A DNA stretch of 64,000 bases from Pseudopithomyces maydicus (taxonomy: Eukaryota > Ascomycota > Dothideomycetes > Pleosporales > Didymosphaeriaceae). Every line of letters begins with the position of its first letter. The stretch's first letter is position 1. A model generated the notes under the pieces. It was not told where the DNA came from and did no database searches. It worked only from the letters and a program-made list of their open reading frames with translations. Location: assembly GCA_026873275.1 (NCBI GenBank), contig JANTUC010000015.1, forward strand, positions 1 to 64,000, read 5' to 3'. A program made the translations under genes and the position numbers. Of this stretch, positions 48,297 to 60,951 are shown one piece after another.

Positions 48297-51200
48297 TCAC
48301 TGCATCAAGAACCCAATTTCCTTCCAGACATGAACATATTTCCTAATTACCTCTTCACTTACCGGACCAAGAGCCGCAAGAGTACTTGAGTGTTCTAGCG
48401 AGTGTGCCACATCAAGTACTGCCCCACCACACGAAAGCCTCAGGTAGTTGTGGTCCAAAAATTGGAGAAGCGTTGCAGCGGGATTGTTGCGCTGCCCTGC
48501 CAGTCTCACGCGCTCAGTCCACTCTTCAAACGGAATAAGGGCTGATATACCTAGCGCGTCGGCCAACACGGCATTCACCTCGCTCCAAAGCTGGCCGCGA
48601 GGGTTCTCAACATGGTACACGGGGTAGGGTTTGCGATCTGACAGGACAAGATCCGCAAGTGAGCCTGCGACATCGTTGACAGGGGTCCAGTGCACAGTCC
48701 CTGGCACGTCTGGCAAGACCCCCAATGTCTGGGAAGACTTGATCAAGAATGCAAAATGCTCCATCGGATTCCAGTACCCGCTCGTCTTAGACCCTGCAAT
48801 CTGTCCTAGACGCGCAACAAAGGCACGGAAGTGCGCTGGATGAGACTGCAGCGTGTCCTGAAGCATGCGCTCACACACCCATTTGGCATCGCTGTACCCG
48901 TTGGGAAGCACCGCTTCTATGGAAGTCTCTGCTTCGGGTATCAGGGTTTTTACCTGGCCATTGCCGAGCCCATAGTGTCCCACCGTTCCAATGGAGGAGA
49001 CCATCTCGAAACTGAACTGGAAGCCATTTGGGCGTCTGCTGATCGCGTCGCATGCCAGGTCGATCAAGTTCCGCATGATTTGGAACTGCGGCTCAAAGCC
49101 TTCCACGGCGCGCTTTGCGCTCATGGGCCAGGCGTTGTGGATCAAGTGCGTCACGGTGCTTGCGAGGGCCTCGTATTGATCGCGCGGCAAACCGAGCTGT
49201 GGCTGGGCGCTGTCGGTCTGATAAACGAGCAGCTTATCCTTGATTTTGTCGAACGTGCGGATGCCTTTGTCCCGCATAGCTTTTTGCTGGCGAGCATACG
49301 GCTCCGATCTCGGGTTCGCACGGTTAATACAGATGACTGTTTTCACGTCTTGCATTTGCGCGATTTGGTCGACCAGATGGCCCCCCAGACTGCCCGTGCC
49401 GCCAGTCACCAGAACCACCTTTTCGTTGTCTCTTTGCACCGATGGTATGGAGGATTCAGGAGCAGGAACTGAAAACCCTGCTGTATACTTGCGCACATAT
49501 TCATCCACGGCTTTTTTGCGTACGGTAAGCGCGACCGTCTCGCTATCGAGTGCGCTGGGTGGTTGCACTTCTTCCGGACCCGAAAGAAAATCTCTTAGAT
49601 TCTTGACAGTGGAGCAATTCATGAAAAGATCTTCCTGCTGAATCTCTAATCCCAGTTCAGACTGTAGCCGGCTTGCAATGATGAGAGACAGGAGAGAATC
49701 TACTCCCGCTTCCACGAGCGACGTATCGTTCTTAAGGTCCCCTACTGCGATACCACTTTCCTCTGCAACGATCCCGAGAACGCGATGAAAATCCACAGAA
49801 GCGTCTGTCGCAGACTCACCAATGTAGGGTGTTGCTGGACCGTCGGAGTCGGGAAAATACGAGGGTGCATAGTCACCAGCCAGCGAAGGGGTGGGACCTG
49901 TGGAAGACTGGGTAGGGATCTCACCCTTTGCCAGAAAGCTTTTGAGTTTTCCAACAGTAGGGTATTCATAGACAAATGCGTTGAAGTCAAGATCCACATC
50001 GAGCTCATCCTTGAACCGAGAGGTAATTACCAGGGACAAGAGGGAGTCCACGCCAGCGTCGGCGAAGTTAGTACTGTCTGTGAGTTCCGCAACGTCGATG
50101 CCTGATTCTTCCGCTAGAATTTTCAATGCTTGTGAAAATTTCGAAGATGTCTGTGGGTCTTCTTTGGACTGTGAAGGATGCCCTTGTCCTTGTTTATTTT
50201 TGCTCTGGGTAGTCGATGCAGGCGTGGTGGGGACTTGGGTCGGTCGGCTTTTCTTTGGCCCTGTGCCTTTTTGCTCGATCGCCAGGACGATCTGCAAGAC
50301 TCGCCTGGGCACGTTCTGGATCTGCGACATTTCATCAGCATCTGCCTACCAATATGACCTATAGAATGACTCACTGCAATTTGCCCGAAGAAGGCAACGA
50401 CTTTGTCGCCGTCGAGGATCACGACATCACCATGCCATAGTTTGTCCTTCCCCTCCAACATCTGCGTGTATGTAGTGTAGCTCTTCTCAAAATCGAGAGG
50501 CTCAAAGATCTGGAATGATCCCCAGCCGTGGTTCATGAAAACGTCAACGTCCAGGTCGGTATTGTCATTGCAGTTCATGGCGAAACCGCAAGATTGCGTC
50601 AAAGAGTCGATAATAGCTGGGTGGGTGTGATAGCTACCGCCTCTTTTGACGCTACCAAAACTAAGCCGACTGGTGGCTTCCAGAGTCTTGCTGTTCAGCA
50701 CGATCTCATCGATGGCACGATAATCGTCATGGAAGCGGGCAAGGGGTCTGATTGCTCGGTATACCATGGGCCGGTTGAATCTTGCAGAAGCTCCTGTTAC
50801 AATATCTTTATGAAGTGCTTTTATTTTTTCTTTCACGTTAGCGAGTTTACCCTGAAGTACATCAAATTGTGTACGATCTTTGAAGCGTACAACGCATCGA
50901 GAATGCTCTTGTAACTTCTCTGATAGCTGCAGGGCATCAGTCAGACTTTTCTCCAGATAAAATGGATTCAAAGGCATGGGGAATATCTTACATCGAAAGA
51001 GCAAAATTTTATAAGCACTGAGTTCGTGGTCCAGTCGACTTCGGCATGTGCCTGGAGTAGCTGCTGACTGGCACCAGCCCGCAATATCAAGGCTTTGGAT
51101 ATAGTCATATCCGAAACATCCACCAAGTTTTCTTTCTGATCTGGACGATGGCGCTTCAGTAGGAAAGTACCTAAGCTCAAGGCAATGTCGGCATAAACAG

Positions 51201-54200
51201 ATGGCGTGCAAAGGGGGATGCCGTCGACCTCGTGGCCCTGCACCAATGGGCTAAGGTCTTTGCGCTTGATGTCTGCTTCGACTACAATGTTCATTGTTTG
51301 CGCATCTCCAGTCTCCCTAACTATCCTGTGTATTGTAGTGCTCTCGAGCGAGGACGAACTGCTGACGACATTCGCTGGATCGCCTTTACGTAGAGACCAG
51401 TCATTCACATACTGTAGCCAGTACGGTTTCAAGTCCCAGCTGTACGCCGGCAGCGGCAGGACCTCGTGCGAGGCGGTGAAATCAGCATGATATTTTGACC
51501 AAGCGATGTCAGCACCAGCAGTATACACGGTCTTCAAGGCTGCTGTCAAGCAGGACAGCGCTGGTCTACCGCGCTGGCACGATGGAATACACGTTATCTG
51601 GGAGCCTAAAACCTGTCGCACCATGCCTGAGACAGCGGGGTGTGGGCCAACTTCCAGCATCAATGTTTTTTCGGTGATCTTTTGGGCTTCTTGTGCAACC
51701 AAGAGTGTCTTGATCATGTTCACGGGCTCACGGGTATGGCGAATCAGATATTTTGGTCCAAAGATGCCTTCTTCCTCGATGATTGTAGCATCAAGAGGAC
51801 TAATGACAGGGATATTTGGTTTTGCAAATACCACGCCGCCGGCTAGCTGTTCAAATTCCTCTAGGATAGGGTCAACCTGAGAGGAATGGAACGCATACGG
51901 GACTTTGAGCATAGTGCTCTTGTATCCTGAGTTGGTGAGAAGTGCCTGGATACTCAGGATGTCTTCTTCCGGGCCCGAAAGCACTGTCTCGGTATGTGAG
52001 TTGATGCACGAGATGGCAAATGTCGCATTCTTCAATTCTGCCTGTACATCATCCACCGAGCCTCTGACGACGAGCATATTGTGCGTATGCGCAGTACAAC
52101 TCTTTTGCAGGAGCGAAGCCCTGGTTCCTACGAGATACACAGTATCGGCGTCGGATAGGACTCCGGCGATATTAAGCGCTGCGTATTCGCCTAAGCTATG
52201 ACCGACCACAGCGGTGGGAACGAGGCCCCATGCTGCCCACAGCCTGCAGAGCGCGATCTGCATACACACACCCGCCAGCTGAACATCGAGTGGTGCGAAA
52301 GCATCGAAGTCTTTCTCCTCTGAGTGGATGACGTGTAAGAAGGATGGGAACCCTAGTTGTTGTGCGAGCTGGTCTAGCTGACATAGTGTTGTACGAAAGA
52401 CCGAGAAGGTTTCGTACAAACCCCTCCCCATACCGGGGTATTGCGCACCCTGGCCAGTAAATGTGAAGACAATATTAGGTGAGCCTGCTGGCCTGGTCAT
52501 CCCGATCTGATCACGAATCGCGTTGTCGATCCCGTTAGCGATTTCATCTATGTTTTGGCCCGCCAACATGACACGATGCTGGTGATGAATGCGCCGCGCT
52601 GTTGTTGTGTATGAGAGCTTCCCGATCGGTGTTTCTGGGTTATTCTTCAAGTATTGAAGCATCGAGCTTAGATTTCCTCGCAACGAAGTTCCATTTTTCG
52701 CGGAAATGGCGACGAGATGTTGGTCTCGCACATCCTGGTGAGAAGGGTGTTCGCGCCGCAGTGGTGCATCTTCGAGCAACAGAGCTGAGTTCCCACCCGC
52801 TGCGCTGAAATTATTGATAAAGATACGTCGAGGCTTCGCCGGATCGGGGCTTCTTTCCCAAGGAGTTGGTTTCGCGGCTATGTGAACATGACGCTCCTGT
52901 AGATCGGTCGGGAACCGATGATTGATTTTCGTCTTGATGCCGCAGTGGGGAACTATCATGTTCTTTTGCATCATCAAGAGGGACTTAATCAAGCTGGACA
53001 CCCCCGATGCGGCTTCTCCGTGACCTATATTGGCCTTCGCAGAACCAATGTACAGAGGGCTCGCACTATCTCGGTGTGTGGATTTTGTCTTGCTCAGAGG
53101 AGGAGCAAATGTTTCGAGCACACTGCACATTTCGGTCGTGTCGCCAACCTGAGTACCAGTTCCGTGCATTTCGACATAACCAATGCTCAATGGATCCACG
53201 CCGCCTTGATTCAAGATCTTTCGGAAGATGTCGCTTTGCGCTGCACTATGTGGTCGAGTGATGGACTCTGCCTCCGCCGAATGATTCGTCGCAGCGTTGA
53301 CGATCACACCGAGGATAGGATCATTCTCAGCGATAGCATCGTCCAGTCGTTTCAATATGACCGTTCCGACACCTTCTCCGCGGCAGTACCCATCAGCGGC
53401 GTCATCGAATGTCTTGCAGTTTCCTGTACGCGATAGAAAATGGCCCCTGTCAAGGCCTGCCGTGAAATCAGGATTGGTCAGGATGTTCGTCCCACCCGCA
53501 ATCGCCGTATCTACATCCTTTTGCCACAGGGCATTGCAGGCTAGGTGAATGCCAGCAAGGCTTGAAGAACAAGCTGTGTCGATAGCATAACTTGGACCGC
53601 TAAATTTATAGAAGTAATTGATGCGTCCTGGTATGAACGCACGGTTGCCTCCGGGAATGAAATACGGATTGATATCCTGTGCGCTATTGGTCTCCATCCA
53701 GTCGTTGCTAGTCACTCCGTAAAACACCCCAACCCGATCCCTCCTTGTAGAGGCGGTAGCATCAGGAACCAGCCCGGCTTGTTCGCTTGCTTCGAACGCT
53801 GTCATCAAAGCCAGGCGCTGCGCAGGGTCTATCTGGGGTGCTTCGCGTGGAGAGATATTGAAAAAGCGCGCATCGAAAGCAGCAGGATCGCTGAGCCAGC
53901 AGCCGTACGGTGTCGCGCTTGTGTTCTTCCTAGTACCCGTCAAGTCCACATGTGTACTAACATCCCAATGTAGCGCCGGTGCCGGTTTATGAACGTCCAG
54001 CCCTTGGTACAGGATATTCCAGAATGCTTCATTGTCTTGTGCGTCAGGGAACCTTCCCGACATGCCTATGATGGCGATCTTGGCTCTCCCACGCTCGGAA
54101 TTGGCTTCAATACTGTGTTTTTCCGATGGTGCTGCTAAAGATATCTTGGTGTGCAGGTCCAAATGCTTGAAGGACGCCTGTATAGATTGGCCAGCCTTGG

Positions 54201-55292
54201 TCCCAATTTGATGAATTTCCAGAGATCCAGTAGAAGGATCTCGTAAAACTGATTCCAGCTCATTGATCAGAGATGTAGATTGCAGAGGATGGAGTAGAAT
54301 CTGTATGATTGCCGCTCCCAAGGCTTCCTGAAAGTTATCTTTACTGTCAACTTGTAATGTTGTGCTTGGGATGAGCGAGACTTTGGCCTGTTTGTTATCG
54401 CGAAATTGAGAAAAGAGTTTTTCCATGATCATTTGGACATCACTTTCGCTATATATGTGAGCTGCGTGATAGGGTGCGTCGATTGGAAGTTTTGAAGAGG
54501 TAAGGCCTCGGGAGGATGCGAATTCACCAAACCGTGCCAGAATATCCGGGGGCCCGCTGACTGTTACGGCATTCAGCATGGTGGCACTCACGTAGGGCTT
54601 TCTCGTTGTCGGTAACGTCTGGGGTATCTATGATTAGCTTCGTTCATCAAAAACACCGGCCAGCCAGGAAAGCCTTACATTATTCTTAATGAACTCCTCC
54701 AAGGCCGTCTTCACATCCGCCGAACCAAGAAATATACGGGACCAGGTTTCTCCCCCTGGGGTATTCAGAAGCGTTATCTGCTGCGTAGCCTCCATTGCGC
54801 GTAAACCAATCAGAAAGGCAGCTCTGATCGCGCACAAACCCAAAGGGACAAGTTCGATTGTATTTCGACAGCAACTGACAGTAGCCGCTGTCAGAGCTCC
54901 TGTACAAAGCCCTATAACGCGTGTATCGTCAAGGGAATAGCCACGTGAATCGGCTTCACTATGATAAATATTAGTAAACCCACGTGCTTCCTGAAACCTA
55001 CTTACCGAATGAAAGTAGCAAGCTGGAACATGCAGGTTACTGCCATTTCAAGCGGTACACAATGCCTTCCAGCTCCATCCCAAAGTAGGATGTCGTTAAT
55101 GCATCCGAAACGTGGAAGTTTTTCTCTGACATCTTTGGGCAGATTGAAAAGCTCGATACAAATCACATCGTACGCTTTTGTCAGGAAGTCCTTCAGTACC
55201 GAATTTCCACTGTCATGGATAAACTCTCTTAGATGTGGGTGAACATCAAATGTTTGGTCTCCAAATACATAGAGCTTCAAAGTGTTGGTCAT
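48297..55292 (-). CDS. Non-reducing polyketide synthase, SAT-KS-AT-PT-ACP-ACP-R
   Basis: Five exons (55,292-55,006, 54,958-54,679, 54,627-50,992, 50,926-50,375, 50,321-48,297) encode 2259 aa; introns are 47-65 bp and restore frame. SAT has GLCTG (Cys114) and PYHAAH. KS starts near residue 372 with DTACSSS (Cys542), EMHGTG and NIGHGEA. AT has GHSLGEY (Ser about 1000). PT has GHEVDGIPLC (His about 1322) and HPAIIDS (Asp about 1508). Two ACPs have GVDSLLSL (Ser about 1678 and 1794). From about 1886 a thioester-reductase domain has TGGTGSLGGHL and GYSDAKW. No methyltransferase or thioesterase domain is present, so an unmethylated aromatic polyketide should be released as an aldehyde. The same domain order is known for the fusarubin synthase Fsr1. 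The start chosen (MTNTLKLYVFGDQ) fits the usual SAT N-terminus; an upstream Met at 55,325 adds 11 aa. All catalytic motifs look intact. Confidence 0.96.
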
Positions 55293-55884
55293 ATTGGATT
55301 GACTTATCGATAGGTTGATTTCCACACGTAAAGACGTAGTAGAACGAACGTAGGTAGGATCGACTATGTTTGGATACTAATTTCTTAGGATATACTGATG
55401 ACGGAATGTCGGAGGTTGGCGGTCCCATGAACCCACACCCTCGTTCCTGGGTACTCGCGATTACGCATCGACTGTGACATTCGGTTGAGTATCTCGCATT
55501 AGATGAACGCTTATCATGCACAAAGAGACTGACCATTCTGCACCTTCAAACTATATCGCATACCGCCGATATGTCGAGTCTTGCGTTGTTCCCCGAGCGG
55601 CGGAGGTAGTTCCGGGTATCTTGTCGGGCATCAGAGACATCGAGGACCACGAGCGAACATCGGCCCTCCCGAACCCTCCCGGAGCCGAAATCCCTGTACC
55701 GTATGAGATTTCTGGGTCGCAGATAACACTTCGCCTATTGTTTCCTAAATTATCGCCTGTAGTTGCCCAGTGAGTAGGAGGTGTGGTGGAACTAATCGTA
55801 GACATAGATCTGCCGACTTCCTTTGTATCCTCTGCCCTCAACCAAATCCATGGTCCGTTGAGCAAGACTCGTAAATTAACGAAA
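55293..55884. promoter_or_regulatory. Divergent promoter, PKS / O-methyltransferase
   Basis: A 592-bp shared upstream region, the usual layout for a core synthase and its first tailoring enzyme. It contains several CCG/CGG clusters, for example CCGAGCGG near 55,596 and CTCCCGGAG near 55,676, which could bind zinc-cluster proteins. No exact TCG-N5-CGA match was found on reading. Confidence 0.45.
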
Positions 55885-57330
55885 ATGCCTTCGAAAACCG
55901 CAAGTAATGACTTTTATCCTCTCGAAGATCTTAGCCAAATCATATCCAAAAACGCTAGTATCGTGAGCCAGTATCTTGGAGATCACAACCTTCCACAGCC
56001 ATCGTTCGAGAGCGATGGACCTAGTGTGATTGTGCCAAGCAGTGCTCCACAAAGCGTGCAAAAAGCGAGACAGTCCCTTATCGCTTCTTGTTTAGAGCTT
56101 TTGCAGCTCGCTATAGGACCCACAGAGTATCTGCCTAACCTTGCCATTGGAGTAAGTAGTTCGCACATACCATTCCTTTCTATCTAATGTCAAAACTCCG
56201 GGCTGACTCAGCGCGTACAGTTCCAATACATCTCCTGTCTTCGATGGCTATGTCAGTACGGTATCTTCCATTTGGTCCCGATGGACAATGCCATCAGCTA
56301 CAAAGACCTAGCGGAAGCGGCCCGAGTACCGGAGCAACGCCTGAAAAGCATAATCCGCATGGCCATGACGGACTCTTTGTTCCGGGAGCAGTCAGACGGC
56401 CAGGGTGTCAAGCATTCTGCAACCTCGGCACTCCTGGCTCGCAATGATGATGTATATTCCTATGCTGCATACATGAGCGCTAGGTCAGCCCCAATGGCCA
56501 TACAAATGGCGACAGCTCATGAGAAATGGGGGGCTGATACCACGCGTACTTGCGAGACGGCTTGTAATATTGCATTCAATACAGATCTACCATTCTTCGA
56601 GTACTTGGGACAGGATAAGGCCAAGATGGATGAGTTTGCGAGATACATGCGGAGTGTTAGAAGCAGTGAAGCTGTTGACATCAAGCACTTGGTAAACGGT
56701 TTCTCATGGGTGGATATTCGCAAAGGTGGGACGGTTGTTGATGTAAGTTTCTCCACTCCTGTGTTGTATCTGTAGATTTTGTGCTAAAGTATTGACCCCG
56801 ATCAGGTCGGCGGCTCCACTGGAACCTCTGCAATAGCGCTGGCGAAATCGTTCCCGCATCTCAACTTCATTGTCCAGGACCTACCGAATAACACAGATCA
56901 TGGCCGCAAAGTAGCTTCAGAGACGCTGTCCCCGGATGTCGCTTCTAGAATCATCTTTCAGGGCCACGACTTCACCCAGCCGCAGCCTGTGCGAGGTGCC
57001 GATGTATACCTTCTGAGGATGATCCTCCACGACTGGTCTGACGATGATGCGGTACAGATCCTTGGGAACTTGGTATCCGCTTTGGACCCAAGAAAATCGC
57101 GTTTGCTTATTATGGACACGGTGCTGCCAAAGGCAGGTTCGGTGCCGGTTTCGGTGGAGAGGTTGGTGCGGGCCAGGGATCTGACTATGCTTCAGGCCTT
57201 CAACAGTAAGGAAAGGGACTTGGAGGATTGGGAAACGTTACTTTCGCGCACTTCGGAGAATCTGGAGTTGAGGTTGGTTCAAGAGCCGTTTGGCAGTGCC
57301 ATGTCAATTTTGGAGGTCGTGCTCCGCTGA
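55885..57330 (+). CDS. O-methyltransferase (COMT-type, family 2)
   Basis: Three exons (55,885-56,151, 56,221-56,742, 56,806-57,330) give 437 aa; introns of 69 and 63 bp have GTAAGT donors and restore frame. The N-terminal half is the dimerisation/winged-helix part (LCQYGIFHLVP, ISYKDLAEAARVPEQRLKSIIRMA). SAM-binding motif I is VVDVGGSTGTSAIALA, and the catalytic base is His338 in MILHDWSDDDAV. The acidic pair and the LLIMDTVLP block follow. It should methylate a phenolic hydroxyl of the aromatic product. The frame also extends upstream to an ATG at 55,783, but AACGAAAATGCC at 55,885 is the better start. It is divergent from the PKS, and its 3' end is only 16 bp from the converging tetraspanin gene. 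Confidence 0.93.
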
Positions 57331-57346
57331 AGCTATCTTCCTAGAA

Positions 57347-58565
57347 TCAATCACTAAGATATGAATCGATCTTTATCCCGTAGCCTAAAAGCCTTGTTAC
57401 AAATTGTTGCCTAGTCGGCCCTCGACCACACATTCTCCCTCGAGGATCTGCCTTGTGTTCTTTCCCTCCATTGCTCGTTTCCCCATGCGCCTCATCAACC
57501 CCGTTCTCCACTGCGGCCTGAATCGTCTTCCTTGTTCCATTCCCCTCTTCGTCATCGCTGGTCTCTTCCTCCACGCGATCCGAATATCGATTGAAATTCG
57601 GCAGATAGTCGATCGCCCGCTGCTCACCCCCTCTGCGTGCCCTTCGTTCCCTCCCAATGTTTCCACCACACGCTCGGGGATTATACCACGAGTCCAGGAC
57701 CGCTCTTCGGACAGTACCAGAACGATAACCTACATCGCGAGTTCAAGTAAGCGTTTTGCGGTGCCAGCGAGAACAAATTATGAAATCGATAAAAGAGCAG
57801 AACTTCGCTTACCTGCCACAATGCGACCATACCGACGACTCCCATCTGCCACGAAGCAGCACGCTGCTCGGTTTTCGCCCATGAAGCTTGACATCCAACG
57901 GTACGTCCTGTCATTGACGTGCACGCATCTACGTCGTGTGTCTTGTCCCTAAAGGGCCATGGCATGTCGCGCGGGCTTGCGAGCCCGCAGCACTCCAGTG
58001 TATCCTGTATGGCGCGGATTGCAGCGACGTCTTTGGCACGAAACATCTCTGTCCACCGTGTGCGCAGGACACATGGCTGCGCGGCGGAAGGCGAGGCATA
58101 GGTGCCGAGCAGTGTGAATACGACGGTGCTATAAATTAGGAGGGCAACGTTGATCACTAATACGAGCGGGTAGGATTTGCGGGTGGAGGTTTGTCGGTCT
58201 TTGGAACGGCTGAGCGTGTGTGAGACAGTGAGAAGCGGGCCGGCGAGGATTGGCAGAAAGGTAGTGAGGTAAGAGAGGGAAATTGGTAAGGGAAGAGAGA
58301 GATGGGTGGTGGTAAAGGTCTTGTAACTGTTGAATTGCGCGTTAATCTGGTTTCTCTTTAAACGATGTGGGGCCAGTTACGCTGCGATACTGGAGGAGGA
58401 ATTAAAATTAGTTAGATCATATAAAACGAATGGGTGAAGCTCACGCCGTGAGGAGGAGAAGATACTGCGATTGTTAGATCTTCATATGCAATAGATCATG
58501 TTGAAGAGTAGATAACCTACTACGACACTGACAGCGATGAAGACATGCTTCTTCGTGTAAGCCAT
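57347..58565 (-). pseudogene. Tetraspanin-like membrane protein, frame broken
   Basis: The minus strand shows tetraspanin features: hydrophobic segments (LPLPISLSYLTTFLPILAGPLL and YPLVLVINVALLIYSTVVF), an extracellular loop with the diagnostic CCG (DTLECCGLASP) plus later Cys residues, and a last membrane helix MGVVGMVALWQ continued after an 83-bp intron (57,730-57,812) as VIVLVLSEERSW. A first exon at 58,565 (MAYTKKHVFIAV, membrane helix 1) is plausible, but I could not find a normal intron joining it to the exon starting near 58,346; a TGA closes it. In the tail, the natural-looking acidic C-terminus (VEEETSDDEEG) lies in a different frame, reached at a run of five C on the plus strand (57,627-57,631). 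Fungal tetraspanins act at the plasma membrane, some in host penetration. It is probably outside the cluster. Confidence 0.7.
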
Positions 58566-59341
58566 GTTGATTTGAATGCTCGTGTGGTGAAGTTACACTA
58601 AATTGGTAGTTCCAAATTGTTTGTAAGATGAGATGGTATTGAGGCCAAAGTGAAGAGGGAAAAGTGAGAGGTGATGGAGAGCGGCACGGTTTCTCCGCAC
58701 TTGCAGGTTTCAGGAGGGTGGGGTAAATCTTATGTTTTCTCCTCTCACGAATACGCGCTGAGCGATGGCCAATGCGAGAGCTGTCTCGACTATCACAACA
58801 TCGTATTCCTGCACGATATTAGCAGGCAATCTGATTGGCTGCACAACCGTTTGCATAATCAGGTGTACTATCGAACATAAATATGTCTTTCCTTAGTGAT
58901 TAAAATTGTCTAGAACTGTTTTCCCTCGATACTATCCGCTACTTACGTTTGCATAGGGTTTATATACAAGAAGAGAAGACGTCTTTTAAATATTATAATT
59001 CAATAGGACGACTAGCTATTTCGTCAATCATGAATTGAGACAAAACTGCATGTTTGCATGATCGAAGGTTATGGAAAAAGCGGTGTAAAAATGTGCAGAT
59101 TGAGTAATTGAAATAGCAGTATCAAATGACGATAGCGTGAAAAAGAAATAATGGCCGTACCCTTCTTTGTCAACGTAACCATTTATCTAATGAGAATCAA
59201 TAGGAACAGCGACTCAAGTATAAATCTCACTTATTGAACTATACAGTAAGATTTGACGTGATCATTGGTACAATTAGGCCTCCAAATCGTGTAAACATAT
59301 CTCTCGTTGATAGAATTTCGAAAAGTAGGACGATTACCGAC
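58566..59341. other. Intergenic region
   Basis: Spacer of 776 bp. The left part is the tetraspanin promoter, and the AT-rich right part is 3' flank of the transporter. No supported gene. Confidence 0.6.
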
Positions 59342-60951
59342 CTACAAGCGATACCTGAATCCAAAAGTTCTTAGATCCGTAACGTCATCATAGTCCTCAG
59401 GCCTCAGCTCGACCTGTCTAGCTGTTATAGCCACGGTATCGTCTCCGTCCGCTATCTTACCACCAGCGACCACACCACCAGTACTTGCACTCCCGTGAAT
59501 GCCCTCTTCCCGATCTCTCTTTACATTCATCCATTGAAGATAGCACCTCAAAACAACCGCAAGTCCAACGACGAGGCTATAGCAGACCAGGATCGCTCGG
59601 AATGCCATATTGTAGTGGGGAGCATCCTTAGCGCGAAAGAATTGGGGCCCTGCGATATTGCCAGTACAGTAAGCGATAAAGAGAAGTGCCGTCATGGTCA
59701 TCTTCTTGGTAACGCCCTTGTAATTTGCGCCCACAAGAGACATGAGCAATGGGATTCCACCGGGACCAGTTGATAAGAGGAAATACCCAAAGAGCTGCAC
59801 GCCGGAAGACGTGCGAGGGCGAACATAGATCAACGAGCTACCCACAACTGCAGGTAGCACCACACAAATAATGAGAATGCAATTCAATTGACGGAAACGA
59901 CCTGCGATCCAACCTGTGCCTGCAATGGTGCCTGCTGAGATGACGGAAGCGGGAATGACCAGAAGTGTCGATTGCAAGCTGGTGAAGCCAAAGCTTTTAA
60001 TCACGATGTTGCCAAAGTTTTGTGTTCCACCGTTTGGAATCTGAGTGAGAAGACTCATGCTGAAGATGAGCCAGGTTTTAGGGTCGGTCAAGCATTCAAT
60101 AACTTGGTCGAATTTATATCCAGCCTGGGCGGTGCGACCTGTTCCGGAGATCACAACACGGTCCACAGCATATTGGCGCTCTTCCTCTGTGAGAAACTTG
60201 GCCTTTTCGATGCTGTCTGGGAGAAACAGGAGCAGTGGGATGCCCCAGAGAAATGTTAGGACACCAAGGACGATGTACATCCATTGCCATGGAGCAAGCG
60301 AGTCCGTGATATGACCGATTCCGAAAGCCAGAAACGATGCAATGAGGCCACCGATCGAGTTGCCTGCGAACCAATACCCAGTACGGGTGGGTATTTCGTC
60401 ACGCGTATACCATGTGCTGGTGATAAACATGAAGGCAGGCGTGATCGTAGCCTCGGCTACGCCCAAGAGAAATCTCACGGTTATGAGTCCTCCATAGTTG
60501 TGGCAAGCTGCTGTGACTCCTACGATAGCCCCCCAGAAGAAAGTGTTGACCGCAAGATATTTCGCGACGGGAAGTCGGGGAATGAGATAGGTAGTCGGGT
60601 ACTCCCAGAAGAAATATCCGAAGTAGAATATACTCGATACCCAAGAGTACTGTTGACCTACGAGGCCCTTTGAGAAACCAAACGTTAGCTACATGTTGTA
60701 TTCCAGGCTACGCAAGGGAAACACACGTTGTCTTCCCGCAAACCAAACACAGCAGCTGATGACAGAATCGTCTTGTCCATGAAGTTTAAGTTGTACGTGA
60801 TGAACATGAGCGGTATGAGACGCCAATCAATCTTGCGCAAAACGCGCCGTGCCAGCGCATTGTGTTCTACATCGGTTCGTACGTTAGATGGTCCGGTTGT
60901 TTCTGGTAATTGTTGTGCGGTGGTGACCTGCGTTCGCTCGGGGGCGTCCAT
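59342..60951 (-). CDS. MFS transporter, allantoate permease (ACS/Dal5) family
   Basis: Two exons (60,951-60,727 and 60,667-59,342) give 516 aa; the 59-bp intron has donor GTGTGT, branch GCTAAC and acceptor AAAG. The hydrophilic N-tail is followed by RRVLRKIDWRLIPLMFITYNLNFMDKT, the classic entry to TM1 in the anion:cation symporter family, then FYFGYFFWEYPTTYLIPRLP and VRFLLGVAEATITPAF, all signature blocks. A long loop (FLTEEERQYAVDRV) separates the two six-helix halves. Family members import carboxylates such as allantoate, nicotinate or biotin precursors by proton symport. It is divergent from a deaminase gene of nucleobase/nucleoside metabolism, which suggests (not proves) a role in purine-type nitrogen use. 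Confidence 0.92.

Noticed and set aside
48831..49472. Long plus-strand frame (213 aa) opposite the PKS reductase domain
   Set aside because: Shadow of the PKS coding strand; composition follows the antisense of conserved PKS motifs.
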